A stretch of 64,000 nt of DNA. It comes from Nocardia nova SH22a (GTDB lineage: Bacteria > Actinomycetota > Actinomycetes > Mycobacteriales > Mycobacteriaceae). The first letter of the stretch is position 1. Each line of letters starts with the position of its first letter. Positions 35,407 to 43,320 of this stretch are shown in pieces. The notes beneath the pieces were generated by a model. It made no database searches, was not told where the DNA came from, and saw nothing but the letters and a program-made list of their open reading frames with translations. Position numbers and translations under genes: made by a program. The DNA is taken from assembly GCF_000523235.1 (NCBI RefSeq), contig NZ_CP006850.1, positions 8,122,001 to 8,186,000 on the forward strand. The letters run 5' to 3'.

Positions 35407-35943
35407 ATGGCTGACTCGACGATTCCCCCCGTCGATGCCGCGCCCGACCGGGCGCAACTGTTGCGCGCGCTCTACGACGAGCACGCGCCCGCCCTGTGGC
35501 GGTACACCTACAGCCTCGTCGGCGATGCCGGGCGGGCCGAGGACATCGTGCAGGAGACCCTGTTGCGGGCGTGGCAGCGACCGCAGGTGCTCGATCAGTC
35601 GACGGCCTCGGCGCGGGCGTGGTTGTTCACCGTCGCCCGGCATCTGGCGGTCGACGAGTTCCGCAGCGCGCGTCATCGCCGCGAGTACGGCACCGACGCG
35701 CCCCCGGAACAGGCGACGGCGGACGAGGCGGAACACGCGGTGGACAGCTGGGTGATCGCCGACGCGCTGGCCCGGTTGAGCACCGACCACCGGGAAGTCA
35801 TCGTGCGGGCCTACTACCGTGGCCTGTCGACCCAGCAGATCGCGAACGAACTGACCATTCCCGAGGGCACCGTCAAATCCCGGATGCACTATGGGATGCG
35901 GGCGTTGCGTTCGACCCTACAGGAGATGGGGGTGACGAAGTGA
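35407..35943 (+). CDS. sigL: ECF RNA polymerase sigma factor SigL
   Basis: A 178-residue ECF sigma factor that directs RNA polymerase to its promoters. Region 2 is LYDEHAPALWRYTYSLVGDAGRAEDIVQE with RAWLFTVARHLAVDEFR; region 4 is LSTDHREVIVRAYYRGLSTQQIANEL and PEGTVKSRMHYGMRALR. It matches M. tuberculosis SigL almost end to end. The start at 35407 fits that length. The gene overlaps the anti-sigma gene by 4 bp (GTGA), so the two are made together. SigL in mycobacteria controls polyketide/phthiocerol and envelope genes; whether that holds here is inference. Confidence 0.92.
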   Translation: MADSTIPPVDAAPDRAQLLRALYDEHAPALWRYTYSLVGDAGRAEDIVQETLLRAWQRPQVLDQSTASARAWLFTVARHLAVDEFRSARHRREYGTDAPPEQATADEAEHAVDSWVIADALARLSTDHREVIVRAYYRGLSTQQIANELTIPEGTVKSRMHYGMRALRSTLQEMGVTK

Positions 35944-37160
35944 CATCGGCGGATTCCGCCTCGCCCGACGAGTATGCGACCTGGGACGCACCGTATGTAC
36001 TCGGCGCCCTCGATCAGCAGGAGCGGCTCGCCTACGAGGCCCATCTGACGACCTGCGCACAGTGCCGTGCCGCCGTCGCCGAACTGTCCGGATTGCCGGG
36101 GCTGTTGAGCCGGGTGCCCGGTGAGGTCGCGGTGTCGCTGAGTGACGAGGTCGAACCGGGCGGCTCCCGCACCGCCGCACCGGTATTCGGCGATGCCGGG
36201 TTCGCGGCGCTGCTCGACCGGGTACGTGCCTCGGAGGGTGGTGCAGACGGCAGCAGTCCTGATGGCGCTGCGGGAGGTGCTGCTATCGGCGGGACAGATG
36301 GGGATACCGCAACGGCCGGGGGTAGTGGGGCGACTGCCCGGGGCGCCGCTGTGGCGGGAGGTGCTGCTGCGGCAGGAGCCGCCGGAGGCGCCGCTGCGGC
36401 CGGGGGCATGCTTCCGTTCGAGGCGGGCCGGGGCGGGGAGCCGACGGAACCGATCTCCGGTCTCCCCGCGCAGCTGGCGGAGACGAGGGAATCGGCCCCC
36501 TCGGTCGGGAGCGAAAGTGCCGCACCGACAGGCACACCCGCGCCGGAGGACATGTCCGCCCCGGTAGGCACGTCTACACCGGCGGGCACGTCCGCACCGG
36601 CAGACACGTCCGCCCCCGCGGGCACATCCGGACCGGCGGATGTTCCCTCCGCACCGGATTCCGCTGCCCGCCGCCCGGCCGACAACGTGACCTCGCTCGA
36701 CACGGCCCGGGAGCGTAAGCGCAGCCGTAGCGGCCCCTGGCTCGCACTCGCGGGTGCGGTGGCCGCGGCCGCCGCGGCGGTGGCGATCACGATCCCGGCC
36801 ACCATCGCGATCCACCAGCCGGAGAATCCGCCCGCCACCCAGCAGGCGACCCTGCAGCGGCAGATGGACCAGGTGGTGCCCTCCCCGATCACCGCCCAGT
36901 TCATGCTCACCCCGGTGGACACCGGTACCCGGGTGGTCATGTCGTGCAAGTACGCGACCTCGGATACCGACTACACCTGGGACGGCGCCCTCTGGGTCGT
37001 GCACACCGACGGCACCCAGTCGATGATCGCGCAATGGTCGGCCCATCCGGGCCAGGAGATCACCGCGGGCGGTATCACCGCGGTACCGGCGGACCAGATC
37101 AGTTCGGTGGAAATCCGTTCCAGCACAACCAATCAGGTGTTCCTGCGCGGAACCGTCTGA
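35940..37160 (+). CDS. rslA: Membrane anti-sigma factor RslA with an expanded repetitive linker
   Basis: A 406-residue protein. The N-terminal zinc-associated anti-sigma domain has His35-x3-Cys39-x2-Cys42 in AHLTTCAQC, which holds SigL and releases it on oxidation in the mycobacterial system. One membrane helix lies at about 264-292 (LALAGAVAAAAAAVAITIP), and the C-terminal 110 residues (RskA-like: VVMSCKYATSDTDYTWDGAL) are extracytoplasmic. Between them sit about 200 residues of low complexity: an Ala/Gly block (AAAAGAAGGAAAAGGM) and several (A/T)PxGTS hexapeptide repeats. M. tuberculosis RslA is about 250 residues, so the linker is the excess. GTG 35940 overlaps the sigL stop. Confidence 0.88.
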   Translation: MTSADSASPDEYATWDAPYVLGALDQQERLAYEAHLTTCAQCRAAVAELSGLPGLLSRVPGEVAVSLSDEVEPGGSRTAAPVFGDAGFAALLDRVRASEGGADGSSPDGAAGGAAIGGTDGDTATAGGSGATARGAAVAGGAAAAGAAGGAAAAGGMLPFEAGRGGEPTEPISGLPAQLAETRESAPSVGSESAAPTGTPAPEDMSAPVGTSTPAGTSAPADTSAPAGTSGPADVPSAPDSAARRPADNVTSLDTARERKRSRSGPWLALAGAVAAAAAAVAITIPATIAIHQPENPPATQQATLQRQMDQVVPSPITAQFMLTPVDTGTRVVMSCKYATSDTDYTWDGALWVVHTDGTQSMIAQWSAHPGQEITAGGITAVPADQISSVEIRSSTTNQVFLRGTV

Positions 37161-37276
37161 AGTCCGGGCGCCTGATCCGGCCGGGCGGTGCGGGAGGCGG
37201 CCTCGGCGAGCAGGCCGTGCGTTCCTGCCGCACTTCCGCCTGCCGAGTTGCCGACCACTGCCATCGCGTTGATCGT

Positions 37277-37753
37277 TCACAGCAGGATCAGCGTGATGCA
37301 CAGCGCGGTGAGCGCGATCGCCTGGAGACCGACCCGGTAGACCAGGATGCTGTCCCACTTGTCCTGCAGCGCACGGGCATTCGCGGGGATCTCGCCGCTC
37401 ATGGCCGCGGCGGTCTGCACAGTGTTGATGGGTTTGGCGATGGTGGCGTAGAGCCCCAGCCAGGCGACCAGCGCCAGGAGCGCGACTCCCGCGGCGATCG
37501 CGGCGCCGCTCGCACCGGCGAGCGCCGCGAGCACGATCGTGAGGGCGGCGCTGATCACGCCGCCCGCACCGGCGAAGGGCATCCGGCGATCGCCGTAGTA
37601 GTGCCCCCAGCCCGCGTACTTCGTCACGGTCGCGTCGTCGAGTTTGCGATGGACGGCCCGCGTGATCAGCGCGGCACAGAAATCGGTGCCGTACACGATG
37701 CCGTTGGTCAGTACGGCGACGACGGCGAGGACCTGGGCGAATGTGGTGAGCAT
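37277..37753 (-). CDS. DUF1772 family integral membrane protein
   Basis: A 158-residue protein with four membrane helices: LTTFAQVLAVVAVLTNGIVYG, a long Ala/Gly helix (GVISAALTIVLAALAGASGA), LLALVAWLGLYATIA and LQAIALTALCITLIL. The central NxVQTAAAMSGEIP-like segment and WDSILVYR are typical of DUF1772 (anthrone-oxygenase-like) proteins. Function is unknown; some relatives are linked to polyketide oxidation. AGGAGTTCGAC precedes the ATG. Its promoter is flanked by two matching palindromes, so it is tightly regulated, but no regulator gene lies alongside. Confidence 0.82.
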   Translation of the reverse strand: MLTTFAQVLAVVAVLTNGIVYGTDFCAALITRAVHRKLDDATVTKYAGWGHYYGDRRMPFAGAGGVISAALTIVLAALAGASGAAIAAGVALLALVAWLGLYATIAKPINTVQTAAAMSGEIPANARALQDKWDSILVYRVGLQAIALTALCITLILL

Positions 37754-37773
37754 GTCGAACTCCTAGTCAGGCA

Positions 37774-37838
37774 TCTAGCGTTGCTAGCTTCGTGAGCAAC
37801 TGTAGATGCATACAACTAGATTGTCTAGCGATGCTAGA
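37774..37838 (-). promoter_or_regulatory. DUF1772 promoter with two palindromic operators
   Basis: On the minus strand, TAGACA (37822-37827) and TACAGT (37799-37804) are separated by 17 bp and form a good -35/-10 pair. One palindrome, TCTAGC-GAT-GCTAGA (37824-37838), overlaps the -35. A second, TCTAGC-GTT-GCTAGC (37774-37788), lies just past the predicted transcription start near 37792. Their centres are 50 bp apart, about five helical turns. Confidence 0.7.
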
Positions 37839-37981
37839 TATCGAAGCTGCAGCCCGACGCCAGCGAGGAGCCTTTCCGGCCGACCGATTGACTCGACGCA
37901 CCCGGTCCGAGGCTCGCCAGGTAGGTGATGCCCCGCTGTCCCAGCGCCGAATGCGGCGCCCGGAGGGCGTCGCGCTCGGAC

Positions 37982-39118
37982 TCACCGCATCGTGCGCGTA
38001 CCGGCGCCCGGCCGGATGTGCGACTGCCGAATCGCCAGCCGGGCGGTCGAGTCGTCGCCCCCGTTCCGGTCGGACCTGCCGTTCCGATCGGTCCGGCGGC
38101 CTCGGCCGCCTCGGCTGTCGAAGGCTTCCAGCACCGCAGCGTCCGCGCGCGGATCGCCCACCGCTATCCGCGCACTCCCGTCGCCATATCCCTTGGCGGC
38201 GATCCCGGCGTCCGCCAGCGCGGCATGGGCGCCCGGACCCGGCAGGTAGAGGAAGTTTCCGCGACTGTTCGGGACCTCGATCCCCCTGTGCCGCAGCGCC
38301 GTTCGCACCTTCTCCCGCTCGGCGGTGATATCGCGGATCCGCTCGGCCAGCTCGGCCGACGCGGCGTAGCATGCCCGCACCGCCGCGACCGCGTATTCCG
38401 GGGTGCCGAAGGGCAGCTGCAATCGCCGGATCCGCGCGATCAGCTCCGGCGCGCCGAAGGCATAGCCGATCCGGAGTCCGGCGAGGCCGTACGCCTTGGA
38501 GAATGTCCGCAGCACAACGAGATTCGGATAATGCGCAATGAGATCGTGGACATCGACCCGCTCGTCCTCGGGGAGGAATTCCACATAGGCTTCGTCCAGG
38601 ATCACCGGCACATGCCGCGGAACCGAGAACAGAAAAGACTTCAATTCCGCGACCGCCGGGACCGTTCCGGTCGGATTGTGCGGGCGGCACACCGCCACCA
38701 GCGCCGTGCGGTGGCCGACCGCACGCGCCATCGCCGCGAGGTCCTGCTCGCCCGACGAATCCAGCGGCACGGCAACAGCTTCCAGCCCCGCCATGGCCGC
38801 CATGATGGGGTAGCCGTCGAATGTGGGGCTGGCGAACACCATCCGTCGCCCCGGCCCGGACACGGTCTGCATGATCTGCAGCGCCACACCGGTCGCCCCC
38901 GCTCCCACCACCACCTGTTCCGGCTCGACGCCGATGTGCGCGGCGATCACCGCAGGCAGCCGCCGGGGCAGAAATTCCGGATAGCGATTGCCCTCGCGCA
39001 GCGCGGCATTCACCTCTTCGAGCACGGAAGGCAAAGGGGCGAAGGGGTTCTCGCTCAGCGTCAGATCGAAGACCTCGACCAGCGGCGCGGTGACGGCGGA
39101 TTCGCGGGTGGAGTTCAT
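37982..39118 (-). CDS. HisC-like PLP-dependent aminotransferase
   Basis: A 378-residue fold-type I aminotransferase close to histidinol-phosphate aminotransferases. PHNPTG (146-151), VILDEAYVEF with PLP-binding Asp175, and FSKAYGLAGLRIGY with Schiff-base Lys208 are all present, so it should be active. It is the last gene of a four-gene minus-strand operon and its ATG overlaps the KAS III-like stop by 4 bp. Housekeeping HisC would sit in a his operon, so this copy is probably dedicated to a pathway intermediate made by the upstream enzymes. The C-terminal 45 residues are charged and repetitive (GRGRRTDRNGRSDRNGGDD) and not part of the fold. Confidence 0.85.
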   Translation of the reverse strand: MNSTRESAVTAPLVEVFDLTLSENPFAPLPSVLEEVNAALREGNRYPEFLPRRLPAVIAAHIGVEPEQVVVGAGATGVALQIMQTVSGPGRRMVFASPTFDGYPIMAAMAGLEAVAVPLDSSGEQDLAAMARAVGHRTALVAVCRPHNPTGTVPAVAELKSFLFSVPRHVPVILDEAYVEFLPEDERVDVHDLIAHYPNLVVLRTFSKAYGLAGLRIGYAFGAPELIARIRRLQLPFGTPEYAVAAVRACYAASAELAERIRDITAEREKVRTALRHRGIEVPNSRGNFLYLPGPGAHAALADAGIAAKGYGDGSARIAVGDPRADAAVLEAFDSRGGRGRRTDRNGRSDRNGGDDSTARLAIRQSHIRPGAGTRTMR

Positions 39119-40155
39119 CTCGCCGCACCCCAGCGCACCGCCGCGGCGGCCGCGAAATCGCCCGCGTGGGCGAAGGCGGACAGCAGCACCACCGACCCGT
39201 TGCGCAGCCGACCCGCCCGGTTCTCGATATCGAGCGTGACCGGAATGCCCGCGGCGAACAGATTTCCGCAGCGATCGAAGCTGTCGGGATGCCGATCCGC
39301 GGGTAGTTCCAGTGCGTCGTGCCAGTTGCGCAGGAACAGCCGATTCGGCTGATTGGTGACGAAGGTGTCGATATCGCGGCCCTTCACGCCGATGCGGTCG
39401 CAGACCGCGAGCGCCAATTCCGGTACGAGCCGATTCCCGCGGGCGAAGACCTTGGTCACCTTGGATTCGGTGAAACTCACACAGCCCTGTCCCTCGCCGG
39501 GCTCCCAGTATTTGCGATCGGAACCCGTGGTGAAGTCCATGTCACCGGCGAATTCGGGGAAGGTGCGGCATTCGATATCCAGAATCGGCGCGCGATTGTC
39601 CTTGACCAGCAACCCCACTCCGCATCCGTCGCCCGGAACCGGCGCCTGCGCGAGTTTCCGGATCTCGGTCTGGGTGAACACCGGTCCGGCGGTGTTCTGG
39701 GTGACCGCGATCAGCGCGGTACGAGCGTCGGTGGTCTGCAGGATCGTGCGGGCCAGCATCATCATGTGGATGAATGCCGCACAGCCGCCGTTGTGCACGT
39801 CGAACACCCACTGCGGATTCATCCCCAGCCGCCGGGCCACCTCCGGCCCCGCGCCCATCACCGGATTGTCGGGCAATTGGGTATGGGTGATCAGCACATC
39901 GATATCGGCGAGAAAATCCGCGCCGTGCCGCTCCCGCAACGGCGCCACCGCGGATTCGACCATGTCGACGGCGGTTTCGTCGCGACCCCGGTGATGGCGG
40001 GTCTTCGGCGCACGGAACATGACGTTCTTCGCCATCCGCTCCGAGCGCGAGAATCGGGTGAAGTATTCGGTGCCCACCGGCTCGCCGGGCAGATAGCAGG
40101 CCACGTCGACGAGGCTCACCGGAGCGAGAGTCAGGGCCGGATCGGTGAAGTCCAC
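39115..40155 (-). CDS. KAS III-like acyltransferase/condensing enzyme lacking the catalytic His
   Basis: A 346-residue thiolase-fold enzyme of the 3-oxoacyl-ACP synthase III family. The nucleophile Cys125 sits in VHNGGCAAFIHMMMLA. The usual His of PHQAN is replaced: the segment reads VTNQPNRLF with Asn268. The Asn of the GN motif is kept (Asn298 in RCGNLFAAGIP). Loss of His argues against ordinary decarboxylative condensation and fits acyl-transfer or non-decarboxylating relatives such as CerJ-type enzymes. GTG 40155 has GAGGTGA upstream. It lies 4 nt after the SRPBCC-like gene and overlaps the aminotransferase, so it acts in the same pathway. Confidence 0.82.
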   Translation of the reverse strand: MDFTDPALTLAPVSLVDVACYLPGEPVGTEYFTRFSRSERMAKNVMFRAPKTRHHRGRDETAVDMVESAVAPLRERHGADFLADIDVLITHTQLPDNPVMGAGPEVARRLGMNPQWVFDVHNGGCAAFIHMMMLARTILQTTDARTALIAVTQNTAGPVFTQTEIRKLAQAPVPGDGCGVGLLVKDNRAPILDIECRTFPEFAGDMDFTTGSDRKYWEPGEGQGCVSFTESKVTKVFARGNRLVPELALAVCDRIGVKGRDIDTFVTNQPNRLFLRNWHDALELPADRHPDSFDRCGNLFAAGIPVTLDIENRAGRLRNGSVVLLSAFAHAGDFAAAAAVRWGAAR

Positions 40156-40159
40156 GATC

Positions 40160-40828
40160 TCACCTCATCCATTCGGGAGTGAGCGGAAGTCCGTGCGCGG
40201 CACGGTATTCGGCGATCGCCTTGAGATTGTCCAATTCCAGGCGGTGTCCGGCGGCGAACATCTCCCAGAAATCGCCGACCCAGACCTTGCGCCCGGGCGG
40301 CGCGGCCTCGGGATAGGGATTCTCGTCGTAGAACCGATGGTGGCAATTGGTCCACAGCACCACCGATCCGGGCTTACCGAAAACGACCTGCGCGTCGACG
40401 ACCCGCATCAGATAGATCATCCACAGGTGCTCGCCCTGATCCCAGGCGCAGTGATAATCGACGGTCATCGCGTCGGGATTCGCTTCCGTCCGGGTGAAGA
40501 TCCGGGTGTCCTTCCCCAGCCGGTCGTAGGACTCCCACAGCCCGGGAGTCGTGGTCTCGGTGAATCCGCGCAGACTGTAGGTCCATTCCTCGAGACTCTG
40601 TGTGTGCGAGAGATATTCGTACAATTCCTGTGGCGGGGCGGCGATGTAATCCTGAACCGGGCAGAACTGCCCGAAGATCTGATCGTGCGGATAAACCGAA
40701 CGCAACATGTCCATGATGACCGGCGTGGTCTCCTCCCGATCGGAATTCTCGATACGCAGAAGTCCCGGTATGACCCGGTGCGGCAGGTCCGGCAGATCGC
40801 CGAGGGCGGGTGTGGTGCTGGTGGTCAC
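40160..40828 (-). CDS. SRPBCC/START-like hypothetical protein
   Basis: A 222-residue protein without signal peptide or membrane segment. Alternating aromatic strands (FCPVQDYIAAPPQELYEYL, WTYSLRGFTETTTPGLWESY, MTVDYHCAWDQGEHLWMIYL) and a long C-terminal helix resemble the SRPBCC ligand-binding fold used by polyketide cyclases and aromatases, but I cannot confirm the family. GTG 40828 has GAGGAGG upstream and overlaps the TPP-enzyme stop (GTGA). Its place between a TPP enzyme and a KAS III-like enzyme suggests it binds or cyclises the intermediate. Confidence 0.6.
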   Translation of the reverse strand: MTTSTTPALGDLPDLPHRVIPGLLRIENSDREETTPVIMDMLRSVYPHDQIFGQFCPVQDYIAAPPQELYEYLSHTQSLEEWTYSLRGFTETTTPGLWESYDRLGKDTRIFTRTEANPDAMTVDYHCAWDQGEHLWMIYLMRVVDAQVVFGKPGSVVLWTNCHHRFYDENPYPEAAPPGRKVWVGDFWEMFAAGHRLELDNLKAIAEYRAAHGLPLTPEWMR

Positions 40829-42513
40829 GGATTCCTCCTCGAGGCGGACAGGAAGGGGATGAACGGCGGTATCTCGTCGGCATCGCAATCGACCGAGACG
40901 AAGGACGGCCCAGGGGTTTGCATGCAGTGCCGCAGGGCGGTGGTGAGTTCGGCGCCCGTGCGCGGCGAGAAAGAGGGCAGTCCCGGGAACATCGCGGCGA
41001 TACCGGCGCCGATATGCGCCTTGTGGAATCTGTTGAAGCTGTACCGATCTCCGTAGAACAGCTGTTCCCGGGTGACGCACATGGCGTGCGCGGAATTGTC
41101 GAGGACGACGAAGGTCACCGGCAGCCCGTACTCGACGGCGGTGTGTATCTCCATTCCGTGCATGTAGAAGGCGCCGTCCCCGGCGACGACCACGGTGCGG
41201 CGTTCGCTGCCGTCGGGTCGACGGCGGCGGGCGAAACAGGATCCGATCGCGGCGCCGAAGGCGTATCCCATGCCGCCCATACCGAGTGCGACCACGAATC
41301 GTCCGCCGCACGGCGGGCGCAGATGATGCACCACGGAGGCCCCGGTGTTACCGGCATCGGCGAAGACATCGGTATCGGGATCGTCGTAATATATTGCGGT
41401 GTCGAGAGTTTCGATGATATCGCGGTAACGCAGGCCGGGTCCGTCCGCCGGTGGGACCGGCAGCGGGGTCGGCGCGGGCGGCGGGTCGGCGCGGCGCACC
41501 GCACCGTCCCCGAGGCCCAGGGCCATCGTCAGTTCACGCAATGTGCCCGCGAGATCGGTACTCGTGGCGTGCACCGCCGGGATATACGGCGGTTCGGCGC
41601 CCACCGACGCCGTGGACGCGCCGAGCACCGATTCCAGACCGGCGCGGGCGGTGACCGGCATCCGGGTGCCGACCAGCAGGCACAACGCGCTGCCGCGCAG
41701 GGCATCGGCCAGTTCCGGATGTCCCATACTGCCCGCGACGCCGAGAAATCCGTGATCGTCGCGCCCGTACACATCCTTGGCGTCCGGCGCCACCCCCACG
41801 CCGGCATCGAGAACCGCTGCCAGATCACGCAATTCGGCGCGAGCATCGTCGCGGGCGACCTGTGCTCCGGCGATGATCACCACCTTGCCGACGGCCCGCG
41901 CCGCGCACACCCCCTCCGACACCCGGGCGATACCGCGCTCGTCCCGGCCGTGCGCCCGGCGCGGCGCGGCGAAGGGCGCGACCGCGTCCATCTCGGCCTG
42001 CTGAATGTCCTTGGGCAGCAACAGGACCGCCGGACCACCGGCTCGGGCGGCGCCGATCGCGCGCGACAGATGCCCCGGAAGTGATTCCGCCGACCGCACC
42101 CGCGCGCAGTACAGCGATATGGTGTCGAAAAGCTGTGCGGCGTCGAATGTCCCGGCCCGGCCACTGGAATCCTGGAAGGCGCCCCGGCCTTCCTGATCGG
42201 TGGGCGCCTGGCCGACCAGCGCCAGCACCGGAACCCGCGAGGCATACGATTCCGCCAGCCCCGCAACGAGATTCATCGCACCGCCGCCGGAGGTCGCACA
42301 CACGACGCCGAGGCCGGAGGTGGAGCGCGCGTAACCGTCGGCCATGGTGGCGGCGGCGAATTCGTGTTTGGCGACCACCGCGGTGATCCGGTCCGCGGCG
42401 TCGTGAGCGGCGTCGTAGAGATCCTCGATATTGGCGCCGTCGACACCGAAGATATGGCGCACACCCAGCCCCGACACCGCCCGGACCAGATAATCGACCA
42501 CTCGTGTCGGCAT
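40825..42513 (-). CDS. Thiamine-diphosphate-dependent enzyme (acetolactate synthase/decarboxylase family)
   Basis: A 562-residue three-domain TPP enzyme. Glu51 in AKHEFAAATMADGYAR activates the cofactor thiazolium ylide. The central domain spans about 190-350, and the C-terminal Mg-TPP motif runs from Gly445-Asp446-Gly447 to Asn473 (VLDN). The set is complete, so it should catalyse carboligation or decarboxylation of a 2-oxo acid. It lacks a regulatory subunit gene and is not in an ilv operon, so it is not the housekeeping acetolactate synthase. GGAAGGAG precedes the ATG. It heads the operon TPP enzyme, SRPBCC-like, KAS III-like, aminotransferase. Confidence 0.87.
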   Translation of the reverse strand: MPTRVVDYLVRAVSGLGVRHIFGVDGANIEDLYDAAHDAADRITAVVAKHEFAAATMADGYARSTSGLGVVCATSGGGAMNLVAGLAESYASRVPVLALVGQAPTDQEGRGAFQDSSGRAGTFDAAQLFDTISLYCARVRSAESLPGHLSRAIGAARAGGPAVLLLPKDIQQAEMDAVAPFAAPRRAHGRDERGIARVSEGVCAARAVGKVVIIAGAQVARDDARAELRDLAAVLDAGVGVAPDAKDVYGRDDHGFLGVAGSMGHPELADALRGSALCLLVGTRMPVTARAGLESVLGASTASVGAEPPYIPAVHATSTDLAGTLRELTMALGLGDGAVRRADPPPAPTPLPVPPADGPGLRYRDIIETLDTAIYYDDPDTDVFADAGNTGASVVHHLRPPCGGRFVVALGMGGMGYAFGAAIGSCFARRRRPDGSERRTVVVAGDGAFYMHGMEIHTAVEYGLPVTFVVLDNSAHAMCVTREQLFYGDRYSFNRFHKAHIGAGIAAMFPGLPSFSPRTGAELTTALRHCMQTPGPSFVSVDCDADEIPPFIPFLSASRRNP

Positions 42514-42638
42514 CGCCGCTCCTTCCCGCGGAGTGCGTCCGCCGCCGGAAGTCCGCCGGGGCCGGGCGCGCTCAGGGGAGATACGAGTCACGAGCCCACA
42601 CGGTTCACCGAATGGAGAAACCCGTCCCGAACAGGCTC

Positions 42639-42667
42639 TTGTGTGTATGTATACATCTACGTATAGT
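42639..42667 (+). promoter_or_regulatory. EXLDI promoter with embedded palindrome
   Basis: TTGTGT (42639-42644) and TATAGT (42662-42667) are 17 bp apart, and the ATG follows 6 nt later (leaderless). The perfect palindrome ATGTATACAT (42647-42656) fills the spacer, where a bound protein would block RNA polymerase. The site may also affect the divergent biosynthetic operon. Confidence 0.7.
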
Positions 42668-42673
42668 GGTGCC

Positions 42674-43189
42674 ATGCCGAACAAGACCGTGTACGTATCC
42701 GATGACGACCTCCCCCTGTTCCAGCGGGCACAGGAGCTGGTCGGCGGCAATCTGTCGGGCGCGATCGTGACGGCCCTGCGGCGCTACATCGAACTCGAGG
42801 AGGGGCGGGCGGCCGGATTCGAAGAGGTCGTCCTGCGGGTCGGCCACAACGGCGCGCGACAGGTGCGCTTCTCGGGTCGACTGCTCGCCGAGGCCAGCGA
42901 TATGGGCGCGGAGGCGTTCGAACGCACCCGCGTCTACTACACCCGCAAGGGCAAATATGTTCTGCACCAGCAACATTCGGACTGGTCGGACTACCCCACC
43001 GACACCAACTGGCTCAAGGATCTCACCAACTGGCGCCGCATGCTGGGGGCCACCGATCCGGACTGGGGCGATTTCACCATGGACATCTACGACGAACTCA
43101 CCGACCTGAAAGGCAAGCTCCCGGCCAAACTGTACGACCGCGTCAGCGACCTGACGGCACACCCGCAGATCGAAGACCTCGACATCTGA
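42674..43189 (+). CDS. EXLDI-family protein with ribbon-helix-helix-like N-terminus
   Basis: A 171-residue protein ending in EDLDI, the C-terminal motif of the EXLDI family, which is typically found beside DrrA/DrrB-type ABC transporters in actinobacteria. The N-terminal 45 residues (KTVYVSDDDLPLFQRAQEL, then GGNLSGAIVTALRRYIELEE) look like a ribbon-helix-helix DNA-binding domain. The rest is mixed strand-helix with TRKGKYVLHQQHSDWSDYPT. It probably represses its own promoter and the ABC exporter downstream; the palindrome in its promoter supports this. The function of the C-terminal half is unknown. Confidence 0.8.
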   Translation: MPNKTVYVSDDDLPLFQRAQELVGGNLSGAIVTALRRYIELEEGRAAGFEEVVLRVGHNGARQVRFSGRLLAEASDMGAEAFERTRVYYTRKGKYVLHQQHSDWSDYPTDTNWLKDLTNWRRMLGATDPDWGDFTMDIYDELTDLKGKLPAKLYDRVSDLTAHPQIEDLDI

Positions 43190-43320
43190 TCCCGCGCCCG
43201 AATCGAAATAGATTCGGCAACAACATAATTCGACAACAACAACCTTGTCCGCCGAAATACGAGCGGACACGGCTCAGCAAACGCATGCATTCATCCCTAT
43301 CTATTGATGAAAGGACGGCC

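Noticed and set aside
37834..37981. A minus-strand frame reading ERDALRAPHSALGQRGITYL just past the aminotransferase stop.
   Set aside because: It looks protein-like, but it has no start, is under 60 codons and overlaps the DUF1772 promoter; a remnant is possible but unsupported.
43198..43217. CCGAATC-N6-GATTCGG as a terminator after the EXLDI gene.
   Set aside because: The 7-bp stem is weak and no U tract follows; it could be chance or an operator for the ABC genes.
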